DNA of 64,000 nt from Actinomycetota bacterium (GTDB lineage: Bacteria > Actinomycetota > Actinomycetes > Nanopelagicales > Nanopelagicaceae), in contig WLOP01000003.1 in the NCBI GenBank assembly GCA_009699205.1, positions 1 through 64,000 of the forward strand, written 5' to 3'. The first letter of the stretch is position 1; every line of letters begins with the position of its first letter. The translations under genes and the position numbers were made by a program. Shown one piece after another: positions 40,915 through 50,072 of the stretch. The notes below the pieces were generated by a model that saw nothing but the letters and a program-made list of their open reading frames with translations, searched no databases and was not told the origin of the DNA.

Positions 40915-42183
40915 ATGCAGATGAAAGCGCATATCGCCACCTTGATGGTGCACACATCACCACTTGATCAACCAGGAATTGGTGATGCTGGCGGCATGAA
41001 TATTTATGTCGCCGAAAGTGCAAAACGTATGGCAGCGATGGGCGTGAAGGTTGATATTTTTACGCGACGCGCAAATGCTGACCTTCCCGATGTCGTTGAG
41101 TTAGCTCCTGGAGTTCTCGTTCGGCACTTAGATGCTGGTCCAGTCGACGGGGTGACCAAAGAAGAGCTGCCTCAGTACATTCCTGAATTAGCTGACAAAT
41201 TCACTGCAGCGTTGCAAGGTAAAACAGCCTATGAAGTGATCCATTCGCATTATTGGATTTCAGGTGAAGTAGGTATGCCTGCAAGTAAGAAGTTAAATAT
41301 TCCGTTAGTGCATACGATGCATACGATGGCGAAGGTGAAAAACCTTGCACTTGCCGAAGGCGAGACCCCTGAACCTGGCTCTCGTGTTCGCGGAGAGATG
41401 GAAGTAGTTGCTGCAGCTAGTGCGCTCATAGCTAACACCGACGCCGAAGCGGCGAGTTTAGTTTCTCTCTATTCGGCTTGTCCCGACATTGTTCAAGTTG
41501 TAAGTCCTGGTGTGGATCTCTACACATTCACCCCCGGTGAAGGCCGAGCTCGAGCACGTACATCACTTGGAATATCTCCAGATGCACACGTCATCACTTT
41601 CGTCGGCCGCATCCAGCCGCATAAAGGCCCTGAAATTTTGATTCGCGCCGCTGCTGAAATGGTCACGCACTCACCTCATCTGCGTAGCAACTTAATTGTT
41701 TACATCATCGGCGGTGCTTCAGGAAGTGGGAAAGGGGAAGTCGCCCGACTACAAGAATTAGTAAAGTGGCTCGGAATCGTCGATGTCGTTCGCTTCTTGC
41801 CACCAGTAGCGCGCGAAGATTTGCCGAATTGGTATCGCACAGCAGATTTAGTCTGTGTACCTAGTTATTCAGAATCTTTTGGACTAGTTGCCCTTGAAGC
41901 CCAAGCATGTGGCACCCCCGTTGTTGCAACTGCTGTTGGTGGATTACGAACAGCAATTGCCGATGGAATTTCAGGAGTACTTGTTGATGGCCACGACCCA
42001 CGTGCATGGTCATCAGTACTTTCACGCTTAATACTTGAACCGCAACGTCGAGTTCTGCTGGCAATGGGTGCCCTTGAGCATTCTTCACATTTTGGTTGGG
42101 ATACAACAGCGCGCGGAACGCTAGATGTCTATGACCACGTACTCTCTGTCGCGAGAGCGGCAAATATAGTTTCAGGCAAGTAA
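40915..42183 (+). CDS. mshA: D-inositol-3-phosphate glycosyltransferase, first step of mycothiol synthesis
   Basis: 422 residues. GT4 glycosyltransferase with MVHTSPLDQPGIGDAGGMNI and YVAESAKRMAAMGVKVDIFT at the N-terminus, the actinobacterial MshA start. The donor domain has FVGRIQPHKGPEILIRAA and the E-x7-E block in PSYSESFGLVALEAQACGTP. It joins N-acetylglucosamine from UDP-GlcNAc to inositol 3-phosphate. An ATG at 40921 is an alternative. AGGTAG lies before the start. mshD lies at 33.5 kb; mshB and mshC are not in this window. The next gene abuts its stop. Confidence 0.93.
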   Translation: MQMKAHIATLMVHTSPLDQPGIGDAGGMNIYVAESAKRMAAMGVKVDIFTRRANADLPDVVELAPGVLVRHLDAGPVDGVTKEELPQYIPELADKFTAALQGKTAYEVIHSHYWISGEVGMPASKKLNIPLVHTMHTMAKVKNLALAEGETPEPGSRVRGEMEVVAAASALIANTDAEAASLVSLYSACPDIVQVVSPGVDLYTFTPGEGRARARTSLGISPDAHVITFVGRIQPHKGPEILIRAAAEMVTHSPHLRSNLIVYIIGGASGSGKGEVARLQELVKWLGIVDVVRFLPPVAREDLPNWYRTADLVCVPSYSESFGLVALEAQACGTPVVATAVGGLRTAIADGISGVLVDGHDPRAWSSVLSRLILEPQRRVLLAMGALEHSSHFGWDTTARGTLDVYDHVLSVARAANIVSGK

Positions 42184-42666
42184 ATGGTTGCCATTGATCC
42201 ACGCGCCATCATTGAGGAATTCTTAGATTCACATGACCTCGAATTCGAAAGTAAAGATGAAAATACTTTTCTTATAACATTGCCAGGGGAGAAGAAGTTA
42301 GAAACTCACTGCGCACTCATCGTTGGTCAGCACTCATTAAGTATTAATGCATTCGTTATACGCAAACCAGATGACAATCAAGATGGTGTTCATGCTTGGT
42401 GCATGCGCAAGAACGCTTCAATGTATGGAGTTGCATTTGCAACCAATGATCTAGGTGATATTTTCCTTGTCGGACGCTTACCGCTTCCTGCAGTGAGCAA
42501 TCAAGAAATCGACCGATTACTGGGAGCGGTATTGCAGTATTCGGATTCTGCTTTCAATCCGCTACTCGAACTAGGTTTCTCTTCAGCAATTAGGCGCGAA
42601 TGGGCGTGGCGCGTATCTCGCGGAGAGTCACTGGCAAACCTCAAAGCTTTCGAGCATTTGATTTAA
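42184..42666 (+). CDS. YbjN-domain protein
   Basis: 160 residues starting one base after the mshA stop. The fold FLDSHDLEFESKDENTFLIT, HSLSINAFVIRKPDDN and FATNDLGDIFLVGRLPLPAV matches the YbjN (T3SS-chaperone-like) family found between mshA and gpm in actinobacteria, including Mycobacterium. No catalytic residues are known. These proteins are thought to aid folding or regulate partners, but the job of this group is unclear. Confidence 0.82.
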   Translation: MVAIDPRAIIEEFLDSHDLEFESKDENTFLITLPGEKKLETHCALIVGQHSLSINAFVIRKPDDNQDGVHAWCMRKNASMYGVAFATNDLGDIFLVGRLPLPAVSNQEIDRLLGAVLQYSDSAFNPLLELGFSSAIRREWAWRVSRGESLANLKAFEHLI

Positions 42667-42693
42667 TCTCTGCATCTTTGAGAAGATTGCCCT

Positions 42694-43437
42694 ATGACCT
42701 CAACTCTTATTTTATTGCGCCATGGCGAAAGCGAATGGAATGCCAAGAACTTGTTCACCGGCTGGGTTGACGTAAACCTTTCAGAGAAAGGTCGCGCAGA
42801 AGCAAGTCGCGGAGGCGAGTTACTGAAAGATCACAACCTCCTTCCTGATGTCGTGCATACATCTCTGCTTCGCCGCGCGATACACACATCTCAACTGGCT
42901 TTAGATTCTTGCGACCGCCATTGGATTCCTGTTCGTCGCTCGTGGCGTCTCAACGAACGTCACTACGGAGCACTGCAAGGAAAAGATAAGAAAGAAACGC
43001 TCGCAACGTATGGCGAAGAGCAGTTCAAACTTTGGCGTCGCTCTTATGACGTTCCGCCCCCACCAATAGAAAATGACGACCCCTTTAGTCAATTTGGCGA
43101 TCCTCGTTATGCCGATTTGGGGTCAGAACTACCAACGACTGAATGCCTCAAAGATGTTGTAAACCGGATGATTCCTTACTGGAGAGAGTCAATAATTCCT
43201 GACCTTCGCGCCGGAAGCAGTGTTCTTGTCACGGCTCATGGAAACTCATTACGCGCCCTGGTTAAACACCTAGATGGAATTTCCGATTCAGATATCGCAG
43301 AATTAAATATCCCAACGGGTATTCCACTTCTGTACAACCTTGATGAGAACATGGCGCCAGTCGGCAAGGGCAGATATTTAGATCCAGCTGCAGCAGATGC
43401 CGCAATTAGCGCAGTAGCTAATCAAGGAAAAGCTTAA
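42694..43437 (+). CDS. gpmA: 2,3-bisphosphoglycerate-dependent phosphoglycerate mutase
   Basis: 247 residues. [20 protein letters not shown] carries the phosphorylated His of the RHG motif, followed by the long GpmA insert with [16 protein letters not shown] and the second catalytic His in [16 protein letters not shown]. It interconverts 3- and 2-phosphoglycerate in glycolysis. Its place between mshA-ybjN and the phoU-senX3-regX3 set is conserved in actinobacteria. It converges on phoU with a 4-base stop overlap (TTAA). Confidence 0.95.
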   Translation: MTSTLILLRHGESEWNAKNLFTGWVDVNLSEKGRAEASRGGELLKDHNLLPDVVHTSLLRRAIHTSQLALDSCDRHWIPVRRSWRLNERHYGALQGKDKKETLATYGEEQFKLWRRSYDVPPPPIENDDPFSQFGDPRYADLGSELPTTECLKDVVNRMIPYWRESIIPDLRAGSSVLVTAHGNSLRALVKHLDGISDSDIAELNIPTGIPLLYNLDENMAPVGKGRYLDPAAADAAISAVANQGKA

Positions 43438-44117
43438 GCCTCATCCGAGGCGTATTGGCCAGTAACTAAGAAGTACACACGTCGCGCTACTGATACGGCA
43501 TGGTCAGCGCAACGTTCGTAGTAGCGACCAAGAAGAGTCATATCAATTGCGGTTTCAATTCCGTGTGGCCAAGCATCATCAAGTAACGTTAAGAAAAGTT
43601 TACGATGCAACTTATCCATTTCGTCATCATCTTTTTCTAGTTGCAAGGCCGCTTCCAAGTCGTGCGATTCAATGACACCAGTTGCCTTAGCGATTATGCG
43701 TTTGGCTACATTTCCCATTTCCTGAATTGTGAGAGCTAGTTCAGGAGGGACCGCCGTTGCTGGATAACGCATTCGAGCCAATTTGGCGATGTGGTGAGCT
43801 AAATCTCCCATGCGCTCAAGATCAGCACTCATACGTAAAGAAGTAACCAAAGTTCTTAGATCCCCTGCTACAGGTTGTTGGCGGGCTAGTAAGGTGAGAG
43901 TTTTGGCATCTAATTCGTGCTGCATAGTGTCAATAAAATCATCGTCAGAAATTACCTGCTCGGCTAACTTCAAGTCGGCTGTAAGCAAGGCTGTTGTCGC
44001 CAATTCCATAGCAACTTTGACTCGGTCCCCCATATCAATCAAGGTTTGACCGATGGAATCGAGCTCGTCATGAAAGGCATCGCGCATAGCGTGAATGCTA
44101 TCTATATGACGCCTCAT
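43434..44117 (-). CDS. phoU: Phosphate-signalling regulator PhoU
   Basis: 227 residues, all helical, with two three-helix PhoU repeats. The metal-binding E/DxxxD motifs are visible ([30 protein letters not shown], and [18 protein letters not shown]). PhoU links the phosphate ABC transporter to the SenX3/RegX3 (PhoR/PhoP) kinase pair, which lies divergently next to it. The 114-base gap between them contains the promoters of both. Confidence 0.92.
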   Translation of the reverse strand: MRRHIDSIHAMRDAFHDELDSIGQTLIDMGDRVKVAMELATTALLTADLKLAEQVISDDDFIDTMQHELDAKTLTLLARQQPVAGDLRTLVTSLRMSADLERMGDLAHHIAKLARMRYPATAVPPELALTIQEMGNVAKRIIAKATGVIESHDLEAALQLEKDDDEMDKLHRKLFLTLLDDAWPHGIETAIDMTLLGRYYERCADHAVSVARRVYFLVTGQYASDEA

Positions 44118-44218
44118 TTAAAGGTTTATTAGTGAACGCAAGTTTAATGTGGCGTTAAAAGTTGACGTTTTGAGCAGGACAAGAGCACCCCCAAGGGGCA
44201 ACTCCATCTAAGAGTCTC

Positions 44219-44224
44219 TACTAT
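44219..44224 (+). promoter_or_regulatory. -10 box of the senX3-regX3 operon
   Basis: TACTAT lies 6 bases before the GTG at 44231, fitting a leaderless start. No clear -35 is seen, as is usual in this window. Confidence 0.5.
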
Positions 44225-44230
44225 GGGGGT

Positions 44231-45328
44231 GTGATGCGACGCCGTCGAAACCGACAGACCGAGGTTGATGACTGGCAAATCCCCGATGGGCTTATCGATT
44301 TACTAATGGTTATTGATGCTGAGCATCTAATTTTGGCGCCAGGGGAAGTAGTTCTGCATTCATCTCAGGGCACTGGAGTTTTGAGTTTGGTTAAAGAGAA
44401 AAAATTGGTTTCTGAACCTCTAGTTTTGTTGGTTCGCGCAGCACGTCGATCTGGGATCTACCAAGAAGCAACCGTGGAATTGCCTCGGGGTCCGGTCGGT
44501 GAAGGTACGCACGATTTGTTAGTCCGCGTGACACCTATTAGTAACCGTGGGTTAGTTATTGCCCTTATATTTGATGACAGCGAACTTCGTCGTCTCGACT
44601 CCATTCGTCGCGATTTTGTCGCCAACATTTCACACGAACTTAAGACACCGATTGGAGCACTTTCCATTCTTAGCGAAGCGGTACTTGAAGCAAGCGACGA
44701 TCCTGAAGCGATCGTTAAGTTCGCTTCTCGCATGCAACTTGAGGCAAAACGCCTGGCAGATCTCGTGCAGGAAATTATTAACCTCTCTCGATTGCAAGAT
44801 GATGATCCGCTCAAAGATGCCAAAGTGCTCTCTTTGACAGACTTAATATCCGAAGCAATTGATTCATCAAAACTAGCTGCTGAAAATAGGAAAATTTCTA
44901 TCGCCTTCGCTGTGGCGGCCGATGTCAAAGTTCGTGGCGATCGCGGCCAAGTAGAGATGGCTATTAGTAATTTAATCGAGAACGCAATAAATTACAGTCC
45001 AGATGGAACGCAAGTAGCTATTGCTTTACGTGAATACGGCGCGCTTGCCGAAATCTCAATAAGCGATCAAGGAGTTGGAATTGCAGAGAAGGAGCAAGAA
45101 AGAGTGTTTGAAAGGTTTTACCGAGTAGATCCTGCGCGATCTAGGGATACAGGTGGAACTGGACTTGGGCTTTCAATTGTAAAACACGTAATTACAAATC
45201 ACGGCGGCGACATTTCAGTTTGGAGTGTAGAAGGTGCGGGAAGCACTTTCACAATTCGCTTGCCACTTTATAGAGAACCAGAAATGGTCAATGAGATGAA
45301 GAACAATTCCGTGGAGGCAAGCAAATGA
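44231..45328 (+). CDS. senX3: Sensor histidine kinase SenX3 (PhoR), without transmembrane segments
   Basis: 365 residues from GTG (or ATG at 44234). Residues 15-115 are a PAS-like domain. The DHp domain follows with RDFVANISHELKTPIGALSI, His 135 being the phosphorylated residue, and the ATPase domain has NLIENAINYSP, ISDQGVGIAEKEQERVFERF and TGGTGLGLSIVKHV. Homologs of about 400 residues usually have two N-terminal membrane helices. None is seen here, so this sensor may be soluble and depend on PhoU for its signal. The regX3 ATG overlaps its stop (ATGA). Confidence 0.93.
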   Translation: MMRRRRNRQTEVDDWQIPDGLIDLLMVIDAEHLILAPGEVVLHSSQGTGVLSLVKEKKLVSEPLVLLVRAARRSGIYQEATVELPRGPVGEGTHDLLVRVTPISNRGLVIALIFDDSELRRLDSIRRDFVANISHELKTPIGALSILSEAVLEASDDPEAIVKFASRMQLEAKRLADLVQEIINLSRLQDDDPLKDAKVLSLTDLISEAIDSSKLAAENRKISIAFAVAADVKVRGDRGQVEMAISNLIENAINYSPDGTQVAIALREYGALAEISISDQGVGIAEKEQERVFERFYRVDPARSRDTGGTGLGLSIVKHVITNHGGDISVWSVEGAGSTFTIRLPLYREPEMVNEMKNNSVEASK

Positions 45329-46011
45329 CCAGAATCCTTGTTGTTGAAGATGAAGAATCTTTTTCTGAAGCTTTGGCTTATCTCCTCGGGCGCGAAGGTT
45401 TTGAGGTGGGAATAGCAGACACTGGTCCTAAAGCCATCGAAGAATTCGATCGAAATGGCGCAGACCTCGTCTTACTTGATTTGATGTTGCCAGGTTTGTC
45501 AGGAACAGAAGTGTGCCGCCAACTTCGAAGCCGATCGAATGTGCCGATTATTATGCTCACTGCCAAAGATGGTGAAGTGGATAAGGTCGTTGGACTTGAA
45601 TTAGGCGCTGATGATTATGTAACAAAGCCATATTCCACACGGGAACTCATTGCCCGAATCCGTGCAGTCCTGAGGCGCAACGGAGAAGAGTCAAATGCCG
45701 GAGTTGATGGACATGTGCTCTCTGCAGGGCCTGTACGAATGGACACGGAGCGACACTTGGTTTCGGTGGACAACCAGAGTACGAATTTGCCACTAAAAGA
45801 GTTTGAATTACTTGAATTTCTTATGCGAAACTCCGGCAGAGTCCTGACCCGAATGCAATTAATTGATCGTGTTTGGGGCAGCGATTATGTGGGAGACACC
45901 AAGACGCTAGATGTACACATTAAACGTTTGCGTGCGAAGATTGAAAAAGATCCGGCAAATCCAGTGTTTATCCAGACTGTTCGGGGTCTTGGCTACAAGA
46001 TGGAAGCCTAA
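45325..46011 (+). CDS. regX3: Response regulator RegX3 (PhoP) of the phosphate response
   Basis: 228 residues. The receiver starts RILVVEDEESFSEALAYLLG with the phosphorylated Asp at 52 in LVLLDLMLPGLSG and the conserved Lys in DYVTKPYSTRELIAR. The winged-helix domain (about 135-225) ends KTLDVHIKRLRAKIEKDP and QTVRGLGYK. It controls phosphate-starvation genes; ppk and ppx further downstream in this window are natural members of the same response, although no PHO box could be assigned with confidence. The stop overlaps the convergent lipoprotein gene by four bases. Confidence 0.95.
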   Translation: MTRILVVEDEESFSEALAYLLGREGFEVGIADTGPKAIEEFDRNGADLVLLDLMLPGLSGTEVCRQLRSRSNVPIIMLTAKDGEVDKVVGLELGADDYVTKPYSTRELIARIRAVLRRNGEESNAGVDGHVLSAGPVRMDTERHLVSVDNQSTNLPLKEFELLEFLMRNSGRVLTRMQLIDRVWGSDYVGDTKTLDVHIKRLRAKIEKDPANPVFIQTVRGLGYKMEA

Positions 46012-46487
46012 GCAACAACTCCAGAATAGATTCCACTTTGTTCGACAACGAGTGCGTCTAGAGTCATTTCACCTGCGCGTGAAAAAAAGATTTTAACTGG
46101 CACGCGGTTGCCTGGCAGGATATTAAGTCCTATGAAAAAAGCTTTCGCGTTTGCGGTGTCTCCAGAAAATCTTAGAGGTTGATTTTGTAGCATTGGCAAT
46201 GAAGTTTCAGAGAGAGTTCCCATCACTTGCCCGGCAGCTATTGCAAGTAAATCTTCTTGTTCTGCAGCGGCATTTACCATTGTTGCAACAAGGACTGCCG
46301 AACCATCTGGTTGTGCAACAAGGAGTAAGCCGGTAACTGTGACATCGCTACCGTGATCTACGATCTTTGCTTCAACACCATCGGTTACTTGCTTAGTATT
46401 GGCAGTAGGTGAATTAGCACCAGCTGCACATCCTGTAATTGAAAGAGCAATAGCCAAGCTGAGTGCGGTGACCGAATACTTGCGCAT
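46008..46487 (-). CDS. LpqE-like lipoprotein
   Basis: 159 residues from the ATG at 46487, chosen for GAAGGAG upstream (an ATG at 46502 is further away). The signal peptide ends in a lipobox, LSITGCAAG, with the lipidated Cys at about residue 20. The mature part is beta-rich, of copper-chaperone-like (DUF461/LpqE) type, with pairs of conserved acidic and Met residues. lpqE next to carD is conserved in actinobacteria. Function is not established. The gap of 172 bases to carD holds the carD promoter. Confidence 0.75.
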   Translation of the reverse strand: MRKYSVTALSLAIALSITGCAAGANSPTANTKQVTDGVEAKIVDHGSDVTVTGLLLVAQPDGSAVLVATMVNAAAEQEDLLAIAAGQVMGTLSETSLPMLQNQPLRFSGDTANAKAFFIGLNILPGNRVPVKIFFSRAGEMTLDALVVEQSGIYSGVVA

Positions 46488-46606
46488 GTAATGCTCCTTC
46501 ATTAATTAACACCATCAACAAATAACATTGATGCTATTTCCTGCGGGAATTCTCTCACGCGCATGCAAATAAGCCATATAAGCCTTTTTTGCGCCCAAAA
46601 CCCGAG

Positions 46607-46636
46607 GTGACTGGCCTCACTAATGGCTGGTATTCT
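46607..46636 (+). promoter_or_regulatory. carD promoter
   Basis: GTGACT (46607-46612) and TATTCT (46631-46636) are separated by 18 bases and lie 23 bases upstream of the carD ATG, giving a short leader with a normal ribosome binding site. The -35 is a weak match. Confidence 0.45.
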
Positions 46637-46659
46637 TAGCCCCTAACGAAGGGCATTAC

Positions 46660-47142
46660 ATGTCATTTAAGGTCGGCGAAACCGTTGTTTATCCCCATCA
46701 CGGAGCGGCTCTCATTGAAGCTATTGAGACCCGAGTGATCAAAGGCGAAGAAAAGACCTATCTCGTTCTCAAAGTGAAGCAAGGGGATTTGACCGTTCGT
46801 GTCCCTTCCGAAAACGTTGACCTTGTCGGGGTTCGCGATGTCGTAGATAGCGCCGGCTTAGACCGCGTATTTAACGTTTTGCGTCAGCCTTATACCGAAG
46901 AGCCAACAAACTGGTCCCGCCGTTACAAGGCAAACCTTGAAAAACTCGCCTCAGGTGATGTCATCAAGGTTGCCGAAGTAGTTCGCGATCTCTATCGCCG
47001 CGATCTTGACCGCGGCTTATCAGCTGGAGAAAAACGCATGCTTGCAAAAGCGAAGCAAATTCTTATCTCTGAGCTCGCACTTGCAGAGCGCACAGATGAA
47101 GAAAAAGCCGGAGTAATCCTCGATGAGGTTCTTGCTTCTTAA
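46660..47142 (+). CDS. carD: RNA polymerase-binding transcription factor CarD
   Basis: 160 residues. N-terminal Tudor-like RNA polymerase interaction domain starts [20 protein letters not shown]. The C-terminal helical DNA-contacting domain includes [19 protein letters not shown] and the conserved Trp that wedges into the upstream edge of the transcription bubble. CarD stabilises open complexes at many promoters, including rRNA promoters. It is followed by ispF, with no ispD between them, unlike Mycobacterium. Confidence 0.96.
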   Translation: MSFKVGETVVYPHHGAALIEAIETRVIKGEEKTYLVLKVKQGDLTVRVPSENVDLVGVRDVVDSAGLDRVFNVLRQPYTEEPTNWSRRYKANLEKLASGDVIKVAEVVRDLYRRDLDRGLSAGEKRMLAKAKQILISELALAERTDEEKAGVILDEVLAS

Positions 47143-47173
47143 TTCTTTTTACTGAGTGACCGAAAGGTAATTT

Positions 47174-47689
47174 ATGACTCCGCTCAACTCTGAGGGCGTC
47201 AGCGCTTCATCATTTCGTACAGGTGTTGGTGTTGACGCACATGCTTTCTCGCTCGATCACGATTGTCAGATGTGGTTAGCCGGTTTGCACTGGCCCAATG
47301 AAATCGGAGTCGAAGCTCATTCAGATGGGGATGTAGCAGTACACGCAATTTGTGACGCGCTATTTTCTGCGGCCGGTCTTGGGGACCTTGGAACAAATTT
47401 CGGAACTGACCGTCCCGAGTATGTAGCTGCATCAGGCTTGCAACTTCTCACCGAAACTCATCGGTTAATTTCTGCAGCGGGATTTCGCATCTCAAATGTA
47501 TCTGTTCAAGTAATTGCCAACCGTCCCAAATTAGGTGCTCGCAGAGCTGAAGCTCAAGAGGCAATGTCCACTGCTCTCGGTGGTGCTGAGGTTTCGATCT
47601 CTGCCACAACTACCGACGGATTAGGTTTTACAGGCGAAGGCAAAGGGATTGCCGCCATCGCTTCGGCTCTGATCTACAAGACCTCCTAA
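47174..47689 (+). CDS. ispF: 2-C-methyl-D-erythritol 2,4-cyclodiphosphate synthase
   Basis: 171 residues. [15 protein letters not shown] contains the metal-binding D-x-[21 protein letters not shown] is the second hallmark and [17 protein letters not shown] lies near the substrate cytidine pocket. It makes the cyclodiphosphate in the non-mevalonate isoprenoid pathway and works as a trimer. AAAGG lies before the ATG. Its usual neighbour ispD is not in the window, so ispD must lie elsewhere. Confidence 0.94.
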   Translation: MTPLNSEGVSASSFRTGVGVDAHAFSLDHDCQMWLAGLHWPNEIGVEAHSDGDVAVHAICDALFSAAGLGDLGTNFGTDRPEYVAASGLQLLTETHRLISAAGFRISNVSVQVIANRPKLGARRAEAQEAMSTALGGAEVSISATTTDGLGFTGEGKGIAAIASALIYKTS

Positions 47690-47721
47690 GCTTTTCGCCA
47701 ACGTAAGAATAGACTTCACCA

Positions 47722-49125
47722 ATGAGTTCACTCGAGTTATATGACACGCTAACGCGAACGGTGAGCCCATTTACTCCCATCAAAAAGGGCGAAGTTTCTA
47801 TCTACTTATGTGGGGCAACAGTTCAAGCTCCACCACATATTGGTCATATTCGCAGCGGTGTTAACTTCGACATTCTTTCGCGTTGGCTGACAAAGAGCGG
47901 ATATGCAGTTACTTTTATTCGCAACGTCACAGATATAGATGACAAGATTTTACAAAAAAGCGAGATTGAGAAAATGCCGTGGTGGGCGCTGGCCCAGAAA
48001 TATGAACGGGCATTTAGTAAAGCCTACGCCGCGCTAAATGTTGCGCCTCCGACCTACGAACCTCGCGCTACAGGGCACATCACTCAAATGATTGAATTAA
48101 TGAGCACATTAATCGCACGCGGCGCTGCATATGCTCCAGGCAATGGCGATGTCTACTTGGAGGTCCGTAAACTTTCCTCTTATTTAACTCTTTCACGACA
48201 GAAACTAGATGACTTACTTTCTGCCGACGATGCAGAAGAAACTTTTAAGAAAGACCCCAGGGACTTTGCACTTTGGAAGGGCGCCAAACCTGGAGAACCT
48301 TCATGGCCAACTCCATGGGGACCTGGTCGTCCAGGCTGGCATCTTGAGTGTTCTGCAATGGCGCATGCATACCTTGGCGAATCATTTGATATTCACGGTG
48401 GCGGTTTAGATTTAATTTTCCCTCATCACGAAAATGAGATCGCACAATCAGAAGGCGCCGGATATAGCTTTGCTAAACGTTGGATGCACAATGCATGGGT
48501 CACTACATCAGGCGAGAAGATGAGTAAGTCGCTTGGAAATTCACTTCAAGTTACAGAGTTGTTAAAAAGTGTTCGAGGAATCGAACTGCGCTGGTATTTG
48601 GGAAGTGCGCACTATCGATCGATGCTCGAATTTTCTCAGGCGGCACTTGACGAATCAGCAACTGCGTTTCGCAGAATTGAAAGTTTCTTGCATCGAGCGT
48701 CGGAGACTTTAGGTCATTTGCCCAAGCCAACTCTCTCGCAGGAATTTACCGACGCCATGAACGATGATTTAGCTGTGCCTGCAGCTCTGGCCTCGATTTC
48801 CGAGGCTCTGCGCCTTGGAAATATCGCACTTAGTGCGCAAGATTCCACCGGTATTGCGAACAATGCAGGCCAAATTCGAGGCGCCCTTGAAGTCTTGGGC
48901 TGCGACCCATTCGATCCAGCCTTTGCATCTTCAGAAAGTGGTGATTTAACCGCCGCACTTGATGGGACAATTGCGCTGGCCCTTGCACAACGCGCAGCGG
49001 CCCGCGATAGAAAAGATTTTGCTGCATCGGATGAAATTCGTGATGGCTTAAGTGCCCTTGGAATTACCATCGAAGATACGCCGCAAGGACCACGGTGGTC
49101 GATTTCACGTATAGAAGAGCGGTAG
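47722..49125 (+). CDS. cysS: Cysteinyl-tRNA synthetase
   Basis: 467 residues. Cys 30 in IYLCGATVQAPPHIGHIRSG precedes the HIGH motif, GEKMSKSLGNSLQV is the KMSKS loop, and GWHLECSAMAHAYLG and FPHHENEIAQSE carry the other zinc ligands. TAGACT lies 6 bases before the ATG, so a leaderless transcript. The C-terminal anticodon-binding domain is complete. It charges tRNA-Cys; the leader peptide at 35222 would sense such charging. The order carD-ispF-cysS-rlmB is conserved. Confidence 0.96.
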   Translation: MSSLELYDTLTRTVSPFTPIKKGEVSIYLCGATVQAPPHIGHIRSGVNFDILSRWLTKSGYAVTFIRNVTDIDDKILQKSEIEKMPWWALAQKYERAFSKAYAALNVAPPTYEPRATGHITQMIELMSTLIARGAAYAPGNGDVYLEVRKLSSYLTLSRQKLDDLLSADDAEETFKKDPRDFALWKGAKPGEPSWPTPWGPGRPGWHLECSAMAHAYLGESFDIHGGGLDLIFPHHENEIAQSEGAGYSFAKRWMHNAWVTTSGEKMSKSLGNSLQVTELLKSVRGIELRWYLGSAHYRSMLEFSQAALDESATAFRRIESFLHRASETLGHLPKPTLSQEFTDAMNDDLAVPAALASISEALRLGNIALSAQDSTGIANNAGQIRGALEVLGCDPFDPAFASSESGDLTAALDGTIALALAQRAAARDRKDFAASDEIRDGLSALGITIEDTPQGPRWSISRIEER

Positions 49126-49130
49126 TTGAA

Positions 49131-50072
49131 ATGGCTGGTAATTCATCACGTAAAGGAGCCGTGCGCGCTTCTAAAAAGGGTCCTACAGGTGGTAGCGGCG
49201 GAACAAATAAGAAACGTCTAGCTGGAAAAGGTCCCACACCAAAAGCTGAAGACCGTCCCTATCACGCAGCTGCAAAACGCAAGAAGGCGGCTTCCAAAGA
49301 TACGCGCACCCGTGCACCACGCGTTAAGAGCGAACGCCCTAAAGGCGGAGGCGAATTAGTAGCCGGCCGCAACGCAGTTGTTGAGGCGCTACGTGCCGGA
49401 GTTCCTGCAATCGAATTAATTGTTGCTCGAAGTATTGATGTTGATGATCGCATTACTGAATCTTTGCAACTTGCACTCAGCATGCATCTTCCTATCCGCG
49501 AAGTGCATCGTGCAGAAGTTGAAGGTCTCTCAGGAAGTAGCCAAGGAATTTTGTTGGCCATTAAGCCATTTCAATATTCAAGCTTTGAAGAAATTATGAT
49601 CCGTGCCACCGAACCAAAATTAATCGTTGCACTCGATGGAGTCACCGACCCACGAAATCTTGGAGCAGTTGTGCGAAGTGCTGCTGCTTTTGGCGCCCAT
49701 GGAGTTGTAATGACTGAACGTCGGGCAGCGGCAATGACCGCATCGGCTTGGAAGAGTTCAGCAGGAGCCGCAGCACGCTTGCCTATTGCTCAAGTTACCA
49801 ACCTTGCACGCACCATTGATGCCGCAAAGAAGGCTGGCTGTTTTGTTATTGGTTTAGATGGAGAATCTGAACAAACGCTCACAATGATGAAGGTGGCAAG
49901 CGAGTCGCTCATGATTGTTGTAGGTAGCGAAGGTAAAGGACTCTCTCGCTTAGTAAGCGAGAAATGCGATCTTGTAGTTTCTATTCCCATGAACTCCAGC
50001 ACCGAATCACTCAATGCCAGCGTTGCGACATCAATCGCACTCTTTTGGGTGGATGAGCAACGCCGCAAGTAA
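49131..50072 (+). CDS. rlmB: 23S rRNA 2'-O-methyltransferase (TrmH/RlmB family)
   Basis: 313 residues from the ATG at 49131, five bases after cysS. The first 65 residues are a Lys/Arg-rich, probably disordered tail (AASKDTRTRAPRVKSE). Then comes the substrate-binding domain (ELVAGRNAVVEALRAG) and the SPOUT knot with NLGAVVRSAAAFGAHGVV, VGSEGKGLSRLV and SLNASVATSIALF. The tail is usual in actinobacterial members. It methylates a ribose in rRNA using S-adenosylmethionine. No exact site is assigned. Confidence 0.92.
   Translation: MAGNSSRKGAVRASKKGPTGGSGGTNKKRLAGKGPTPKAEDRPYHAAAKRKKAASKDTRTRAPRVKSERPKGGGELVAGRNAVVEALRAGVPAIELIVARSIDVDDRITESLQLALSMHLPIREVHRAEVEGLSGSSQGILLAIKPFQYSSFEEIMIRATEPKLIVALDGVTDPRNLGAVVRSAAAFGAHGVVMTERRAAAMTASAWKSSAGAAARLPIAQVTNLARTIDAAKKAGCFVIGLDGESEQTLTMMKVASESLMIVVGSEGKGLSRLVSEKCDLVVSIPMNSSTESLNASVATSIALFWVDEQRRK

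Noticed and set aside
44118-44230. Possible PHO box between phoU and senX3 (GTTCAC on the minus strand)
   Set aside because: Only one half-site is convincing and no 11-bp repeat follows it.
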